A DNA stretch of 64,000 nt from Afipia sp. P52-10 (GTDB taxonomy: Bacteria > Pseudomonadota > Alphaproteobacteria > Rhizobiales > Xanthobacteraceae), in assembly GCF_000516555.1 (NCBI RefSeq), contig NZ_AZSJ01000003.1, positions 381,959 through 445,958 of the forward strand. Direction: 5' to 3'. Positions 18,090 through 26,992 of the stretch are shown here, piece by piece. Below the pieces are notes generated by a model. The model worked only from the letters and a program-made list of their open reading frames with translations. It was not told the origin of the DNA and did not search any database. Positions within the stretch are counted from its first letter, which is position 1. The number at the start of each line of letters is the position of its first letter. Position numbers and translations under genes: made by a program.

Positions 18090-19271
18090 TCAGGCGACGA
18101 GATCGATCTCCGTCAGCATGTCATAGGCCAGGAGGTCTTCTGCGTCGTCCGCCATGATCCGCTTGCCGATCAAATCGCGCAAGGTCTCGGACGTGCCGCC
18201 CCCCAGTGTTCCGTAGCGCGCGCCGCGATAAAGCCGAGACACCGCGTACTCGTCGGTGAAGCCGAAGCCGCCATGCAGCTGCACCGCGTCGTTGGTGACG
18301 CGCAGCGCCATCTCGTTGCAGAACACCTTGGCTACCGCCGCCATGAACGGGTCCGGGAACGGGTTGGCGGTCATGCAGGCCCGATACAGGATACTGCGGC
18401 CGGTCTCGATGTCCTTGTACATATCGGCGAGCTTCCAGCGGATGCCCTGGAATTCGCCGATCCGCTTGCCGAAAATCTCGCGATCCTTGGCGTATTTCGT
18501 CGCCTCAGCGAAGGCGCCTTCCGCGAGGCCCAGGGAGATGGATGGATTGAGGCAGCGCTGGGTGTTGAAGGCGCTGAGCAGCTTGCGGAAGCCGTTCTCG
18601 CGGATGACCAGGTTCTCCAGCGGCAGCTCGCAGTTGTTGAACTGGATCTCGTGCAGGTTCTCGCCGCCCATGGTATGATAGGTGCCGGTCACCTCGAAGC
18701 CCGGCGTGCCACGCTCGAGCAGCACGCAACCGATACCATCACGGCCGGGCTTGCGGTCGACCCGGGTGAAGACCACGAACATGCCGGCTTCCTCGGCACG
18801 GCTGATCAGGGTCTTCACGCCGTTGAGGATGATCCGGTCCCCCTTGATATCGACGTTGGTCCGGTAATTGGCGACGTCCGTGCCGGCATGCGGCTCCGTC
18901 ATGCAGACGGCCAGGATGCAGTCGCCGCTGACCACTTGCGGCAGGATGCGCCGCTTGATCGAGTTCGGCGCGTAGGTGGAGATCACCCGGGTCTGCACGC
19001 CGGCCTCACCGAGCGTCGCCATCGCGGTGACGTAACACCCCTTGGCGATTTCCTCGAGAATCAACGCTGTTTCGAAGATCGACAGTCCAAGACCGCCATA
19101 CTCCTCCGGGACCGACATGCCGAGAACGCCGATGTCCGCCAGCTTCTTCATGTTCGGCCATGGAAATGTGCCGTCCATGTACTTCATCGCATTCGGCTTG
19201 AATTCGCCTTCGACGAGGTCACGCACGGTCGAAACCATGCGCTGCTGTTGATCCGTCAGCCTGAAATCCAT
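18090..19271 (-). CDS. Acyl-CoA dehydrogenase family protein lacking the canonical catalytic Glu
   Basis: A 393-residue flavoprotein of the acyl-CoA dehydrogenase fold: MDFRLTDQQQRMV at the N-terminus, CMTEPHAGTDVANY for FAD and substrate binding, and LHGGFGFTDEYAVSRLYR near the C-terminus. Aligned by eye with medium-chain and isovaleryl enzymes, both known positions of the catalytic glutamate are substituted: Gln in SAFNTQRCL and Gly in RYGTLGGGTSE. It may act on an unusual substrate, use another base, or not perform standard alpha,beta-dehydrogenation. Start at 19271; the frame extends upstream through non-conserved sequence. First gene of a pair with isovaleryl-CoA dehydrogenase. Confidence 0.85.
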   Translation of the reverse strand: MDFRLTDQQQRMVSTVRDLVEGEFKPNAMKYMDGTFPWPNMKKLADIGVLGMSVPEEYGGLGLSIFETALILEEIAKGCYVTAMATLGEAGVQTRVISTYAPNSIKRRILPQVVSGDCILAVCMTEPHAGTDVANYRTNVDIKGDRIILNGVKTLISRAEEAGMFVVFTRVDRKPGRDGIGCVLLERGTPGFEVTGTYHTMGGENLHEIQFNNCELPLENLVIRENGFRKLLSAFNTQRCLNPSISLGLAEGAFAEATKYAKDREIFGKRIGEFQGIRWKLADMYKDIETGRSILYRACMTANPFPDPFMAAVAKVFCNEMALRVTNDAVQLHGGFGFTDEYAVSRLYRGARYGTLGGGTSETLRDLIGKRIMADDAEDLLAYDMLTEIDLVA

Positions 19272-19410
19272 CGGTCCGTCTCTCCCTGATCGCGCCATGC
19301 GCTGCGCGAAACCGGCCCACCATGGCACGGCGCAAGAAGAGAAAGAAGTGCGGCCGGCAAATGCCGGCTGCACGTTCCACGCCGTTCTGAATATTAGACT
19401 ATTTGCGCCG

Positions 19411-20886
19411 TCAGACGATCGCGCGCGAGGCTTCCTTGACCTTGCGCGTGGCGGTGTCGACCGACTGCGCCGCAGAGGCAATCTCGTTCATGCTGGCGTT
19501 GATGTCGGCAACGCCTCGCGCTGCCGTCTGCATGTTCTCCGAGATGTTCTGCGTCACGGACGACTGCTCTTCGACGGAGGCCGCGATCGCCGCCGATATT
19601 TCGTTGATGCGCGAGATCGTCTGGGTGATCGCTTCGATAACGTTGACCGCATTGGTCGTCGAGTTCTGCACCTCGGCGATCTGACCGCTGATTTCATCGG
19701 TCGCCTTCGAGGTCTGTGTCGCCAGGCTCTTCACCTCGGAGGCCACCACCGCAAAACCGCGCCCGGCCTCGCCAGCCCGGGCAGCTTCGATCGTCGCATT
19801 CAAGGCCAAGAGATTGGTCTGATCGGCAATATTGTTGATGAGCTTGACCACATCGCCGATCTTCTGTGCCGCCTGAGCCAATCCCGAAACGATCGCATTG
19901 GTTTCGTTCGCCTGCTCGACCGCCTTAGTCGAAATCGTCAGTGCATCTGCGGCCTGACGGCTGATCTCGCCGACCGAGGCGGCAAGTTCTTCGGCGCCCG
20001 ATGCGACGGCCTGCATGTTGGTAGCGGTCTGGGTCGACGCCGCAGCCGCAGACGTCGCCTGGCTGTTGGTCGAGGAAACCGCATCGGTGATCTTGCCGAG
20101 ATCGGCATCGATGGTCTTCTGTGCCTCGGCCCGCTGCAGGCGGCGCTCGACCTGCTCGGTGATGTCGCTTGCGAACTTCACCACCTTGCAGAGCTTGCCC
20201 TCGGCATCCACGATCGGATTGTAGGAGGCTTGCAGCCAGATCCGCTTGTCGCCCTTGCCGACACGTTCGAATTCGCCCGCCTGATACTCGCCCTGGCGAA
20301 GCTGCTCCCAGAAATGACGGTATTCGCCACTCTCGCGCAGGACCGGAGGCACGAACATGCTGTGATGTTTCCGCTCGATCTCTCCGAGCGTGTAGCCGAC
20401 GGCTCTCAAGAAATTTGCGTTGGCGCTGACGATCGTGCCATCCAAATCGAACTCGATCACCGCCTGTGATTTATGGATCGCCTTGATCTGGCCTTCATAG
20501 TTCGCGCTGCGGGTTTTCTCAGCCGTGATGTCGGTTGCGAACTTCACCACCTTGAACGGCTTTCCGTTCCGGCCGAACAACGGATTGTAGGAGGCCTGAA
20601 TCCAGATCGGCCGACCGCTCTTGGTCAGGCGCTTGTACTCGGCAGCCTGATACTCGCCCCGGCCGAGGCGCTCCCAGAATTCGCGGTACTCCCGGGAGTC
20701 ACGATAGTCCGGCTCCACGAAGAGGCTGTGGTGCTTGCCCTGAATCTCATCGAGCCGATAGCCGACAGCGTTCAGGAAATTATCGTTGGCGGTGATGACC
20801 GTGCCGTCGAGGTTAAATTCGATCACGGCCTGCGACTTGGTCAAGGCTTCCAATTTGGCCTGCGATTCCCGAGAAGATCCGAACAT
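19411..20886 (-). CDS. Soluble methyl-accepting chemotaxis protein with two PAS domains (BdlA-like)
   Basis: 491 residues with no transmembrane helix. Two near-duplicate PAS domains (about 20-125 and 142-247; each has the pattern QAVIEF-LDGT, GYxLxEI, HHS-FV and IWxQASYNP) precede a methyl-accepting signalling domain. That domain includes the hairpin [18 protein letters not shown] that contacts CheA and CheW. The PAS-PAS-signal layout matches cytoplasmic energy or redox sensors such as BdlA, whose PAS domains bind heme or flavin; the ligand here is unknown. It is divergent from a CYP153-type P450, and a near-match to the CtrA box (20932-20946) lies 46 nt upstream of the start. Confidence 0.9.
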   Translation of the reverse strand: MFGSSRESQAKLEALTKSQAVIEFNLDGTVITANDNFLNAVGYRLDEIQGKHHSLFVEPDYRDSREYREFWERLGRGEYQAAEYKRLTKSGRPIWIQASYNPLFGRNGKPFKVVKFATDITAEKTRSANYEGQIKAIHKSQAVIEFDLDGTIVSANANFLRAVGYTLGEIERKHHSMFVPPVLRESGEYRHFWEQLRQGEYQAGEFERVGKGDKRIWLQASYNPIVDAEGKLCKVVKFASDITEQVERRLQRAEAQKTIDADLGKITDAVSSTNSQATSAAAASTQTATNMQAVASGAEELAASVGEISRQAADALTISTKAVEQANETNAIVSGLAQAAQKIGDVVKLINNIADQTNLLALNATIEAARAGEAGRGFAVVASEVKSLATQTSKATDEISGQIAEVQNSTTNAVNVIEAITQTISRINEISAAIAASVEEQSSVTQNISENMQTAARGVADINASMNEIASAAQSVDTATRKVKEASRAIV

Positions 20887-21162
20887 TCTGTATGTCCTTC
20901 CAGTGAACCCATCGGTTGTGCCCTGAAAATTTTAATCAACTTTTACGCGAACGGTATCGCGCTGCCTTTGGCGAAAAAACCTTGTAAAAACTCGACAATT
21001 CGCAGCCGATTATGCGGGAATAGTCCGAGGGACAGCCACAACCGGCGCTTGCCCTGACCGCCGGAGCACGCCCATAATCGCTGAGACGTGGCACCTTTGC
21101 GCGAATGATAACGCAATCATCCGGGGCCACGCTGCCGGATGATCGATAAGGGACGAACCCCC

Positions 21163-22413
21163 ATGCACGGAACGGTCAAACCCGGCGACGCCCGAGAACG
21201 GGCCTATTCGATCCCCCTCGAAGACTTCCACGTCGGCGATCCGGAGCTTTACGCCACCGATAGCCACTGGCCGTATTTCGAACGGCTGCGCAAGGAAGAC
21301 CCGGTTCACTACTGCCGCGACAGCGAGTTCGGGCCTTATTGGTCGGTCACCAAATACAACGACATCATGGAGGTCGAGACCAACCACCAGGTGTTTTCGT
21401 CCGATTCCAGTCTCGGCGGCATCACCATCCGTGACGCACGGCCGGATCTCCGGCGTCCGAGCTTCATCTCGATGGATCAGCCCAAGCACGGGCCTCAGCG
21501 CAAGACCGTTGCGCCGATGTTCACCCCTACGCACCTCGACAACCTCGCGATCACGATCCGTGAGCGCGCTTGCCTGATCCTCGATAACCTGCCGCGCAAC
21601 GAGACGTTCGACTGGGTCGACAAGGTATCGGTCGAGTTGACCACGCAGATGCTGGCGACCTTGTTCGATTTTCCATGGGAGGAACGCCGCAAGCTGACCT
21701 ACTGGTCCGATATCGCCACCGCCGTCCCCGGTGCGGGCATGATCGATACGATCGAGGAGAAGCAGGTCATCCTTGGAGAGTGTGGCGAGTATTTCAAGAA
21801 ACTCTGGAACGAACGGATCAACCAGCCGCCGAAGCATGATCTGCTGTCGATGATGGCCCATAGCGAGGCCACGCGGAACATGGACGAGCGCAACTTCCTC
21901 GGCAATCTGATCCTGCTGATCATCGGCGGCAACGACACCACCCGCAATTCGCTCTCTGGAGCCGTGTATGCGCTGAACAAGTTTCCCGACCAATATCAGA
22001 AGCTGAAGGATAATCCGGCGCTGGTTGAAAGCTTCGTCCCCGAAGTGGTGCGCTGGCAGACCCCGTTGGCACACATGCGCCGCACCGCGCTCGCCGACAT
22101 CGACCTTGCCGGCAAGCAGATCAAGAAAGGCGACAAGGTGGTGATGTGGTATGTCTCGGGCAATCGCGACGAGGATGTCATCGAGAATCCTGACGCGTTC
22201 ATCATCGACCGCAAGCGCCCGCGCACGCACCTGTCGTTCGGTTTTGGCATCCATCGCTGCGTCGGCCTGCGGCTGGCGGAACTGCAGCTCAGGATCGTCT
22301 GGGAAGAGATCCTCAAGCGCTTCGACCGGATCGAACTGGTGGAGGAACCGAAGCGCGTCTACTCCAGCTTCATCAAGGGCTACGAGCACATGCCGGTGCG
22401 CATTGCGGCGTAA
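21163..22413 (+). CDS. Cytochrome P450, CYP153-type alkane/fatty acid hydroxylase
   Basis: 416 residues, a soluble bacterial class I P450. The heme-binding loop is FGFGIHRCVGLRLAE (Cys ligand), the I-helix is LLIIGGNDTTRNSLSG, and the EXXR motif lies in VPEVVRWQTP. The GGNDTTRNS I-helix and overall sequence resemble CYP153A enzymes, which hydroxylate the terminal carbon of medium-chain alkanes, alcohols or fatty acids. The start at 21163 has AAGGGA about 9 nt upstream; an in-frame ATG at 21139 is possible. No ferredoxin or ferredoxin reductase gene is nearby, so electrons must come from elsewhere. Divergent from the chemoreceptor; followed by a CoA-ester cassette. Confidence 0.88.
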   Translation: MHGTVKPGDARERAYSIPLEDFHVGDPELYATDSHWPYFERLRKEDPVHYCRDSEFGPYWSVTKYNDIMEVETNHQVFSSDSSLGGITIRDARPDLRRPSFISMDQPKHGPQRKTVAPMFTPTHLDNLAITIRERACLILDNLPRNETFDWVDKVSVELTTQMLATLFDFPWEERRKLTYWSDIATAVPGAGMIDTIEEKQVILGECGEYFKKLWNERINQPPKHDLLSMMAHSEATRNMDERNFLGNLILLIIGGNDTTRNSLSGAVYALNKFPDQYQKLKDNPALVESFVPEVVRWQTPLAHMRRTALADIDLAGKQIKKGDKVVMWYVSGNRDEDVIENPDAFIIDRKRPRTHLSFGFGIHRCVGLRLAELQLRIVWEEILKRFDRIELVEEPKRVYSSFIKGYEHMPVRIAA

Positions 22414-22465
22414 TATCGCTATACCAAATCATTAGAGCCGTTCGGCAACCTCTGCTTTTTCGCTG

Positions 22466-22490
22466 TAGCCCGGCCCCAAAGGCCGGGCTA
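22466..22490 (+). terminator. Stem-loop downstream of the P450 gene, possible terminator
   Basis: A perfect 10-bp stem TAGCCCGGCC/GGCCGGGCTA with a 5-nt loop, 52 nt after the P450 stop. The following sequence (TGCACGTTTC) is a poor U-tract, so termination is plausible but not certain. Confidence 0.5.
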
Positions 22491-22540
22491 TGCACGTTTC
22501 AGACATAGCTCTCAGACATAGCTTAAGGGTTGGATACGCC

Positions 22541-23725
22541 ATGAACGTTGCCGTAAGTGCCGAGGCAGCCACCGGATACGACAGTCACCAGGACATCCGC
22601 GACGCCGTCGCCAAGCTCTGCGAGAGCTTTCCCGGCGAATACTGGCGCAAGCTCGACCGCGAGATGGCTTATCCGACCGAGTTCGTCAAAGCGCTGACGG
22701 ATTCCGGCTACCTGTCCGTGCTGATCCCCGAAGAGTATGGCGGCGCCGGCCTCAAGCTTGGTGCAGGCGCGGCAATCCTTGAGGAAATTCATCGCGCGGG
22801 CTGCAATGCCGGCGCTTGCCACGCGCAGATGTACACCATGGGCACCGTGCTGCGGCACGGCAACGACGCGCAGAAGAAGCAGTTTCTGCCGCGCATCGCC
22901 ACCGGCGAATTGCGGCTGCAGGCATTCGGCGTCACCGAACCGACCAGCGGCACCGATACCTCGTCGCTGAAGACAACGGCCAAACGCGAGGGCGACCACT
23001 ATGTCGTCAACGGCCAGAAGATCTGGACCAGCCGTGCCGAACATTCCGACCTGATGATCCTGCTGGCACGGACGACACCGAAGGACCAGGCTGCCAAACG
23101 CACCGATGGTCTTTCAGTGTTCATCGTCGACATGAAGGCGGCGCTCGGCAACGGGCTGACCATCCGCCCGATCCGCACCATGATGAACCACTCCACGACG
23201 GAGGTGTTCTTCGACAACATGCGGGTGCCGGCCGAAAACCTGATTGGCGATGAAGGCAAGGGCTTCCGTTACATCCTGTCCGGCATGAACGCCGAGCGCA
23301 TCCTGATTGCGTCGGAATCAATCGGTGACGCGAAGTGGTTCATCAAGAAGGCCACCGACTACGCCAGCCAGCGGGTGGTGTTCGGCCGGCCGATCGGCCA
23401 GAATCAAGGCATCCAATTCCCGATCGCCAAGGCCTATGCGGCGATGCGTGCCGCCGAATTGATGGTGCGGGAAGCCGTGCGGCTTTATGAAGCGGGATTG
23501 GACTGCGGCGCCGAGGCCAACATGGCGAAGATGCTGGCGGCGGACGCGGCCTGGGAGGCGGCCAATGCCTGCGTGCAGACCCATGGCGGCTTCGCCTTCG
23601 CCGAGGAGTACGATGTGGAACGCAAGTTCCGCGAGACGCGGCTCTATCAGGTGGCGCCGATCTCGACCAACCTCGTTCTGTCGTTCGTTGCCGAGCACGT
23701 CCTCGGCATGCCGCGTTCGTACTGA
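22541..23725 (+). CDS. Acyl-CoA dehydrogenase family protein
   Basis: 394 residues with the full acyl-CoA dehydrogenase fold ([44 protein letters not shown]). It has a glutamate at the isovaleryl-type catalytic site (SGMNAERILIA), in contrast to the family member at 18090. First gene of a three-gene cassette with a CoA transferase (10 nt downstream) and a mesaconyl-C4-CoA-hydratase-like protein. A branched or dicarboxylic acyl-CoA substrate is therefore likely (inference). The ATG at 22541 is chosen; the frame opens at 22490 inside the preceding stem-loop. Confidence 0.88.
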   Translation: MNVAVSAEAATGYDSHQDIRDAVAKLCESFPGEYWRKLDREMAYPTEFVKALTDSGYLSVLIPEEYGGAGLKLGAGAAILEEIHRAGCNAGACHAQMYTMGTVLRHGNDAQKKQFLPRIATGELRLQAFGVTEPTSGTDTSSLKTTAKREGDHYVVNGQKIWTSRAEHSDLMILLARTTPKDQAAKRTDGLSVFIVDMKAALGNGLTIRPIRTMMNHSTTEVFFDNMRVPAENLIGDEGKGFRYILSGMNAERILIASESIGDAKWFIKKATDYASQRVVFGRPIGQNQGIQFPIAKAYAAMRAAELMVREAVRLYEAGLDCGAEANMAKMLAADAAWEAANACVQTHGGFAFAEEYDVERKFRETRLYQVAPISTNLVLSFVAEHVLGMPRSY

Positions 23726-23735
23726 GGCCCAGCCG

Positions 23736-24860
23736 ATGCTGCCCCTCGAAGGCATCACCGTCGTCGCCGTCGAGCAGGCGGTCGCAGCGCCGTTCTGCTC
23801 GACCCGCCTCGCCGACGCCGGCGCCACCGTCATCAAGGTGGAGCGCCCTGAGGGCGACTTCGCTCGCGCCTACGACGCCAACATCAAAGGCCAGAGCAGC
23901 TACTTCGTCTGGCTCAACCGCGGCAAGAAGTCGGTCATCATCGACATCGCCAGCGACGAAGGACGCAAGGAGCTGGAGGCACTGATCGCCAGTGCGGACG
24001 TGTTCCTACAGAACCTCAAACCCGGCGCGCTCGACAAGCTCGGCTTCGCGCGTGAGCGGTTGCGCAAGGATTATCCGAAGCTGATCCTCTGCTCCATCAG
24101 CGGCTACGGCGACAGCGGCCCCTACGCCCAGCGCAAGGCGTACGACCTGCTGATCCAGGCGGAGAGCGGACTGTGCTCGGTCACCGGCGGCGCTGAGGCC
24201 GCCTCCCGCGTAGGCATCTCGGTGGTCGATATTTCCACCGGCGCGACCGCGCATGCGGCGATCCTCGAAGCCTTGTTTGCCCGCACCCGCACCGGCCAGG
24301 GTGCCGACATCCGCGTATCGATGTTCGACGTGATGGCGGACTGGATGGCGGTACCGCTGATCAACTCCGAAGCCGGCAAGCCGCCGCCGCGCATGGGCCT
24401 GTCGCATCCCTCGATCGCGCCCTATGGCGCATTCACCTCGAAGGACGGCAAGGACATCCTGATCTCGATCCAGAGCGAGCGCGAGTGGAAAGTGTTCTGC
24501 GCGATCGTGATGGAGCAGCCGAAATTGCCGGAGAACCCGCTGTTTTCCAGCATGGTCGCTCGCGTGACGAACCGCGCCGAGACCGACAAGGCCGTCGCGG
24601 ACGTGTTCGCTTCGCTCACCCGCGACCAGTTGATCGCCCGCCTCGACAAGGCCGACATCGCCTACGGCGAGGTCAACTCCGCCATCGATCTCGCAAGCCA
24701 TCCGCATCTGCGGCGGATCGCTATCGACACCCCGAACGGACGCATCTCGGTGCCAGCACCGGCAGCGATCGTCCTTGGCGAGAACCGCAGCTATGGTGCC
24801 GTTCCCGCTCTGGGCTCGGATACCGAAACCATCATGAAGAAGGCAGCCAGCACGTCATGA
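23736..24860 (+). CDS. CaiB/BaiF family (class III) CoA transferase
   Basis: 374 residues. Class III transferases move CoA between acids through an aspartyl-CoA anhydride; the expected Asp is in KAYDLLIQAESG. Other family features are LADAGATVIKVERPEGD, WLNRGKKSVIIDI and LCSISGYGDSGPYA. It is sandwiched between an acyl-CoA dehydrogenase and a mesaconyl-C4-CoA-hydratase-like gene, and its stop overlaps the next start (ATGA). This fits activation or intramolecular CoA transfer of a dicarboxylic acid such as mesaconate or itaconate. The exact substrate is not shown by sequence. Confidence 0.88.
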   Translation: MLPLEGITVVAVEQAVAAPFCSTRLADAGATVIKVERPEGDFARAYDANIKGQSSYFVWLNRGKKSVIIDIASDEGRKELEALIASADVFLQNLKPGALDKLGFARERLRKDYPKLILCSISGYGDSGPYAQRKAYDLLIQAESGLCSVTGGAEAASRVGISVVDISTGATAHAAILEALFARTRTGQGADIRVSMFDVMADWMAVPLINSEAGKPPPRMGLSHPSIAPYGAFTSKDGKDILISIQSEREWKVFCAIVMEQPKLPENPLFSSMVARVTNRAETDKAVADVFASLTRDQLIARLDKADIAYGEVNSAIDLASHPHLRRIAIDTPNGRISVPAPAAIVLGENRSYGAVPALGSDTETIMKKAASTS

Positions 24861-25711
24861 GCACAACCCCCGCGCTCGATCTCGACCATCTCCGCAAGTG
24901 GATCGGCAAAGTCGACCAGACCTCCGATCTCGTCACCGCCCGCATGGCACAGGAGCTGCGCGCCTGCCTGTTCCTCGACATCGGCCAGCCCAAGAACGGC
25001 GATGCCGTACCGCTGACGACCCACTGGTGCCTGTCGCCGGCGATCGTCGCAGCGCCTGAAATCGGCCCGGACGGTCACCCGGCGCGGGGCGGCTTCTTGC
25101 CGCCGGTGCCGCTGCCGCGCCGCATGTGGGCCGGCGGCCAGACCGATTTCGTCGATCCGATCCGGGTCGGCGACGTCGTCACCAAACAGTCCGAGATCAA
25201 AGACGTCGAGGTAAAGCAGGGCTCCACCGGCACGCTCTGCTTTCTCACCATCGACCACACCTTCTCGACCCCGCGCGGCGTCGCGCTGAAGGAGCGCCAG
25301 AACATCGTCTATCGCGATCTGCCTCCGGCCGACGGCAAAGCCCCGCCTCCGCCACCCGCCGCGCCAAAGGCGCAGCATTCGGAAAGCATCAATGCCGACC
25401 CGGTACTGCTGTTCCGCTATTCGGCGGTCACCTTCAACGGCCACCGCATCCACTACGATCAGCCTTATGTGACGGGCGTCGAGGGCTATCCCGGACTGAT
25501 CGTGCATGGCCCGCTGCAGGCGGCGCTGCTGCTGGAATATGCGATCAAACTGAAAGGCGGCGTTGCGCCGAAGCGGTTCGTGCATCGCGGCGTCAATCCG
25601 ATGTTCGCAGGGCCGATGGCCGTCAACGCCCAGCCGACCGCCGATGGCTTCGAGCTCTGGACCACCAACCCGGCCGGCGCCGCCTGCATGAAGGCACAAG
25701 CGTCCTGGTGA
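24857..25711 (+). CDS. MaoC/HTD2-type dehydratase, mesaconyl-C4-CoA hydratase-like
   Basis: 284 residues with two hotdog halves. The N-terminal FAS1-like dehydratase half (about 1-155) includes HWCLSPAIVAAPEIGPDG. The C-terminal half carries the catalytic FNGHRIHYDQPYV stretch. This double-hotdog layout matches mesaconyl-C4-CoA hydratases (product citramalyl-CoA) and 3-hydroxyacyl-thioester dehydratases. A Pro-rich linker lies near residues 158-170. The start overlaps the stop of the CoA transferase, so translation is coupled. No citramalyl-CoA lyase gene is seen in the window. Confidence 0.82.
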   Translation: MSTTPALDLDHLRKWIGKVDQTSDLVTARMAQELRACLFLDIGQPKNGDAVPLTTHWCLSPAIVAAPEIGPDGHPARGGFLPPVPLPRRMWAGGQTDFVDPIRVGDVVTKQSEIKDVEVKQGSTGTLCFLTIDHTFSTPRGVALKERQNIVYRDLPPADGKAPPPPPAAPKAQHSESINADPVLLFRYSAVTFNGHRIHYDQPYVTGVEGYPGLIVHGPLQAALLLEYAIKLKGGVAPKRFVHRGVNPMFAGPMAVNAQPTADGFELWTTNPAGAACMKAQASW

Positions 25712-25735
25712 GGTCGCAAAACACCTGAGACAGAA

Positions 25736-25761
25736 GCCCGGCCGAAGTGCCGGGCGTTTTT
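25736..25761 (+). terminator. Intrinsic terminator of the acyl-CoA dehydrogenase/CoA transferase/hydratase operon
   Basis: A 7-bp stem GCCCGGC/GCCGGGC with a 6-nt loop, followed by GTTTTT, 24 nt after the hydratase stop. Confidence 0.9.
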
Positions 25762-25765
25762 GTGC

Positions 25766-26866
25766 CTATTCGGCAGCCACCCCGCGCGCCTTGATACGCT
25801 CGGCCACCAATCTACGGGTGAGCGGGATCAATTCGCGGCCGTATTCAATGCAGTCGATCAACGGATCAAAGCCGCGGATCAGGAAAATCTCGACGCCCAA
25901 ATCGTAATAGCCGAGCAGCGATTCCGCCACCTGCTGCGGCGTGCCGACCAGGGAGGTGGAGTTGCCCCGCGCACCCGTGAGATTAGCCATGCCGGTCCAC
26001 AGCCGTTGGTCGAGCCGCTCGCCTTGCGCGGCCAGCGCGAGCAAACGTTTGGAGCCTTCATTGGGTGGTCCGGCGGGCTTGCGGATGTATCCGGTTTGGT
26101 TCTGCACGGCCTTGGCGCGTTCCAACAGCGCATCCGCTTTGGCCCAGGCTGCCTCCTCGGTGTCGGCCAGAATGGGACGGAACGACAGGCTGAAGCGCGG
26201 GGCCGCGCGACCGTTCTTGGCGCACGCCGCGCGCACCCGCGCGATGACGTTGCGCACCTCGTCATAGGTCTCGCCCCACAACGCGAACACATCCGCATGC
26301 TTGCCCGCCACCTCGATCGCGGCATCGGACGCGCCGGCGATGAACACCGGGATACCATTGGGCTGATAAGGCTTGAGCTGCGAGAACCCGCCCTTCACCT
26401 GATAATACTTGCCGTCGTAGTCGAACGGTTTCGCGCTGGTCCATTCGGCGCGGACGATATCGAGGAACTCGCTGGTGCGGGCATAGCGCTCATCCTTGTC
26501 ATGGATCGTGTTGCCGTCCTGCGCCAACTCGCTGGAATCGCCGCCAGTGATGACGTTGAGCGAAATCCGCCCCTTGGTCAGATGGTCCAACGTCGCAAAC
26601 TGCCGTGCGAACAGCGTCGGTGCCGTAAAGCCCGGCCGCTGTGCGATGAAGACATTCAAGCGCCCCGTGACCGAGGCAACGTGCTGACCGACCTGCAGAC
26701 AATCCGGCAGGGTCGAATGAAACGCCAGCAAGGCGCGATCGAACCCGGCGTTCTCATGAGCCTTCGCCAAGGTCTCGATGTAGGTGACGTCGAGTAACGG
26801 CCCGGTGCGCGGCGTCGTCTCCGATGAGGCATTGTTACCGATGAACCCGATGAATTCGATCGCCAT
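25766..26866 (-). CDS. LLM-class flavin-dependent monooxygenase (SsuD-like)
   Basis: 366 residues of the luciferase-like TIM-barrel family that uses FMNH2 and oxygen. The pattern VFIAQRPGFTAPTLFARQFATLDHLTKGRISLNVITGG resembles alkanesulfonate monooxygenases. Those enzymes release sulfite from sulfonates, but relatives act on many substrates and the substrate here is unknown. No FMN reductase or sulfonate ABC transporter is adjacent. The start at 26866 (MAIEFIGF) is the conserved N-terminus. Confidence 0.82.
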   Translation of the reverse strand: MAIEFIGFIGNNASSETTPRTGPLLDVTYIETLAKAHENAGFDRALLAFHSTLPDCLQVGQHVASVTGRLNVFIAQRPGFTAPTLFARQFATLDHLTKGRISLNVITGGDSSELAQDGNTIHDKDERYARTSEFLDIVRAEWTSAKPFDYDGKYYQVKGGFSQLKPYQPNGIPVFIAGASDAAIEVAGKHADVFALWGETYDEVRNVIARVRAACAKNGRAAPRFSLSFRPILADTEEAAWAKADALLERAKAVQNQTGYIRKPAGPPNEGSKRLLALAAQGERLDQRLWTGMANLTGARGNSTSLVGTPQQVAESLLGYYDLGVEIFLIRGFDPLIDCIEYGRELIPLTRRLVAERIKARGVAAE

Positions 26867-26992
26867 GGTTCTGCTCTTACAGCCACTGCACATTGCTCGC
26901 GATGATGAGCGCGAACCGGCTGCGCGTCAACGAATGGCCGCAGGAATACCCGTCTTGCCGCAGTGCAATGTCATCGAATGCGATGAGCAGCC

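Noticed and set aside
21089-21102. Sigma-54-like TGGCAC...GC upstream of the P450
   Set aside because: The GG and GC elements are one base too close to fit the required GG-N10-GC spacing.
21010-22389. Minus-strand open frame of 459 codons across the P450
   Set aside because: Antisense to a gene with intact heme-binding and I-helix motifs; low stop frequency in GC-rich DNA explains it.
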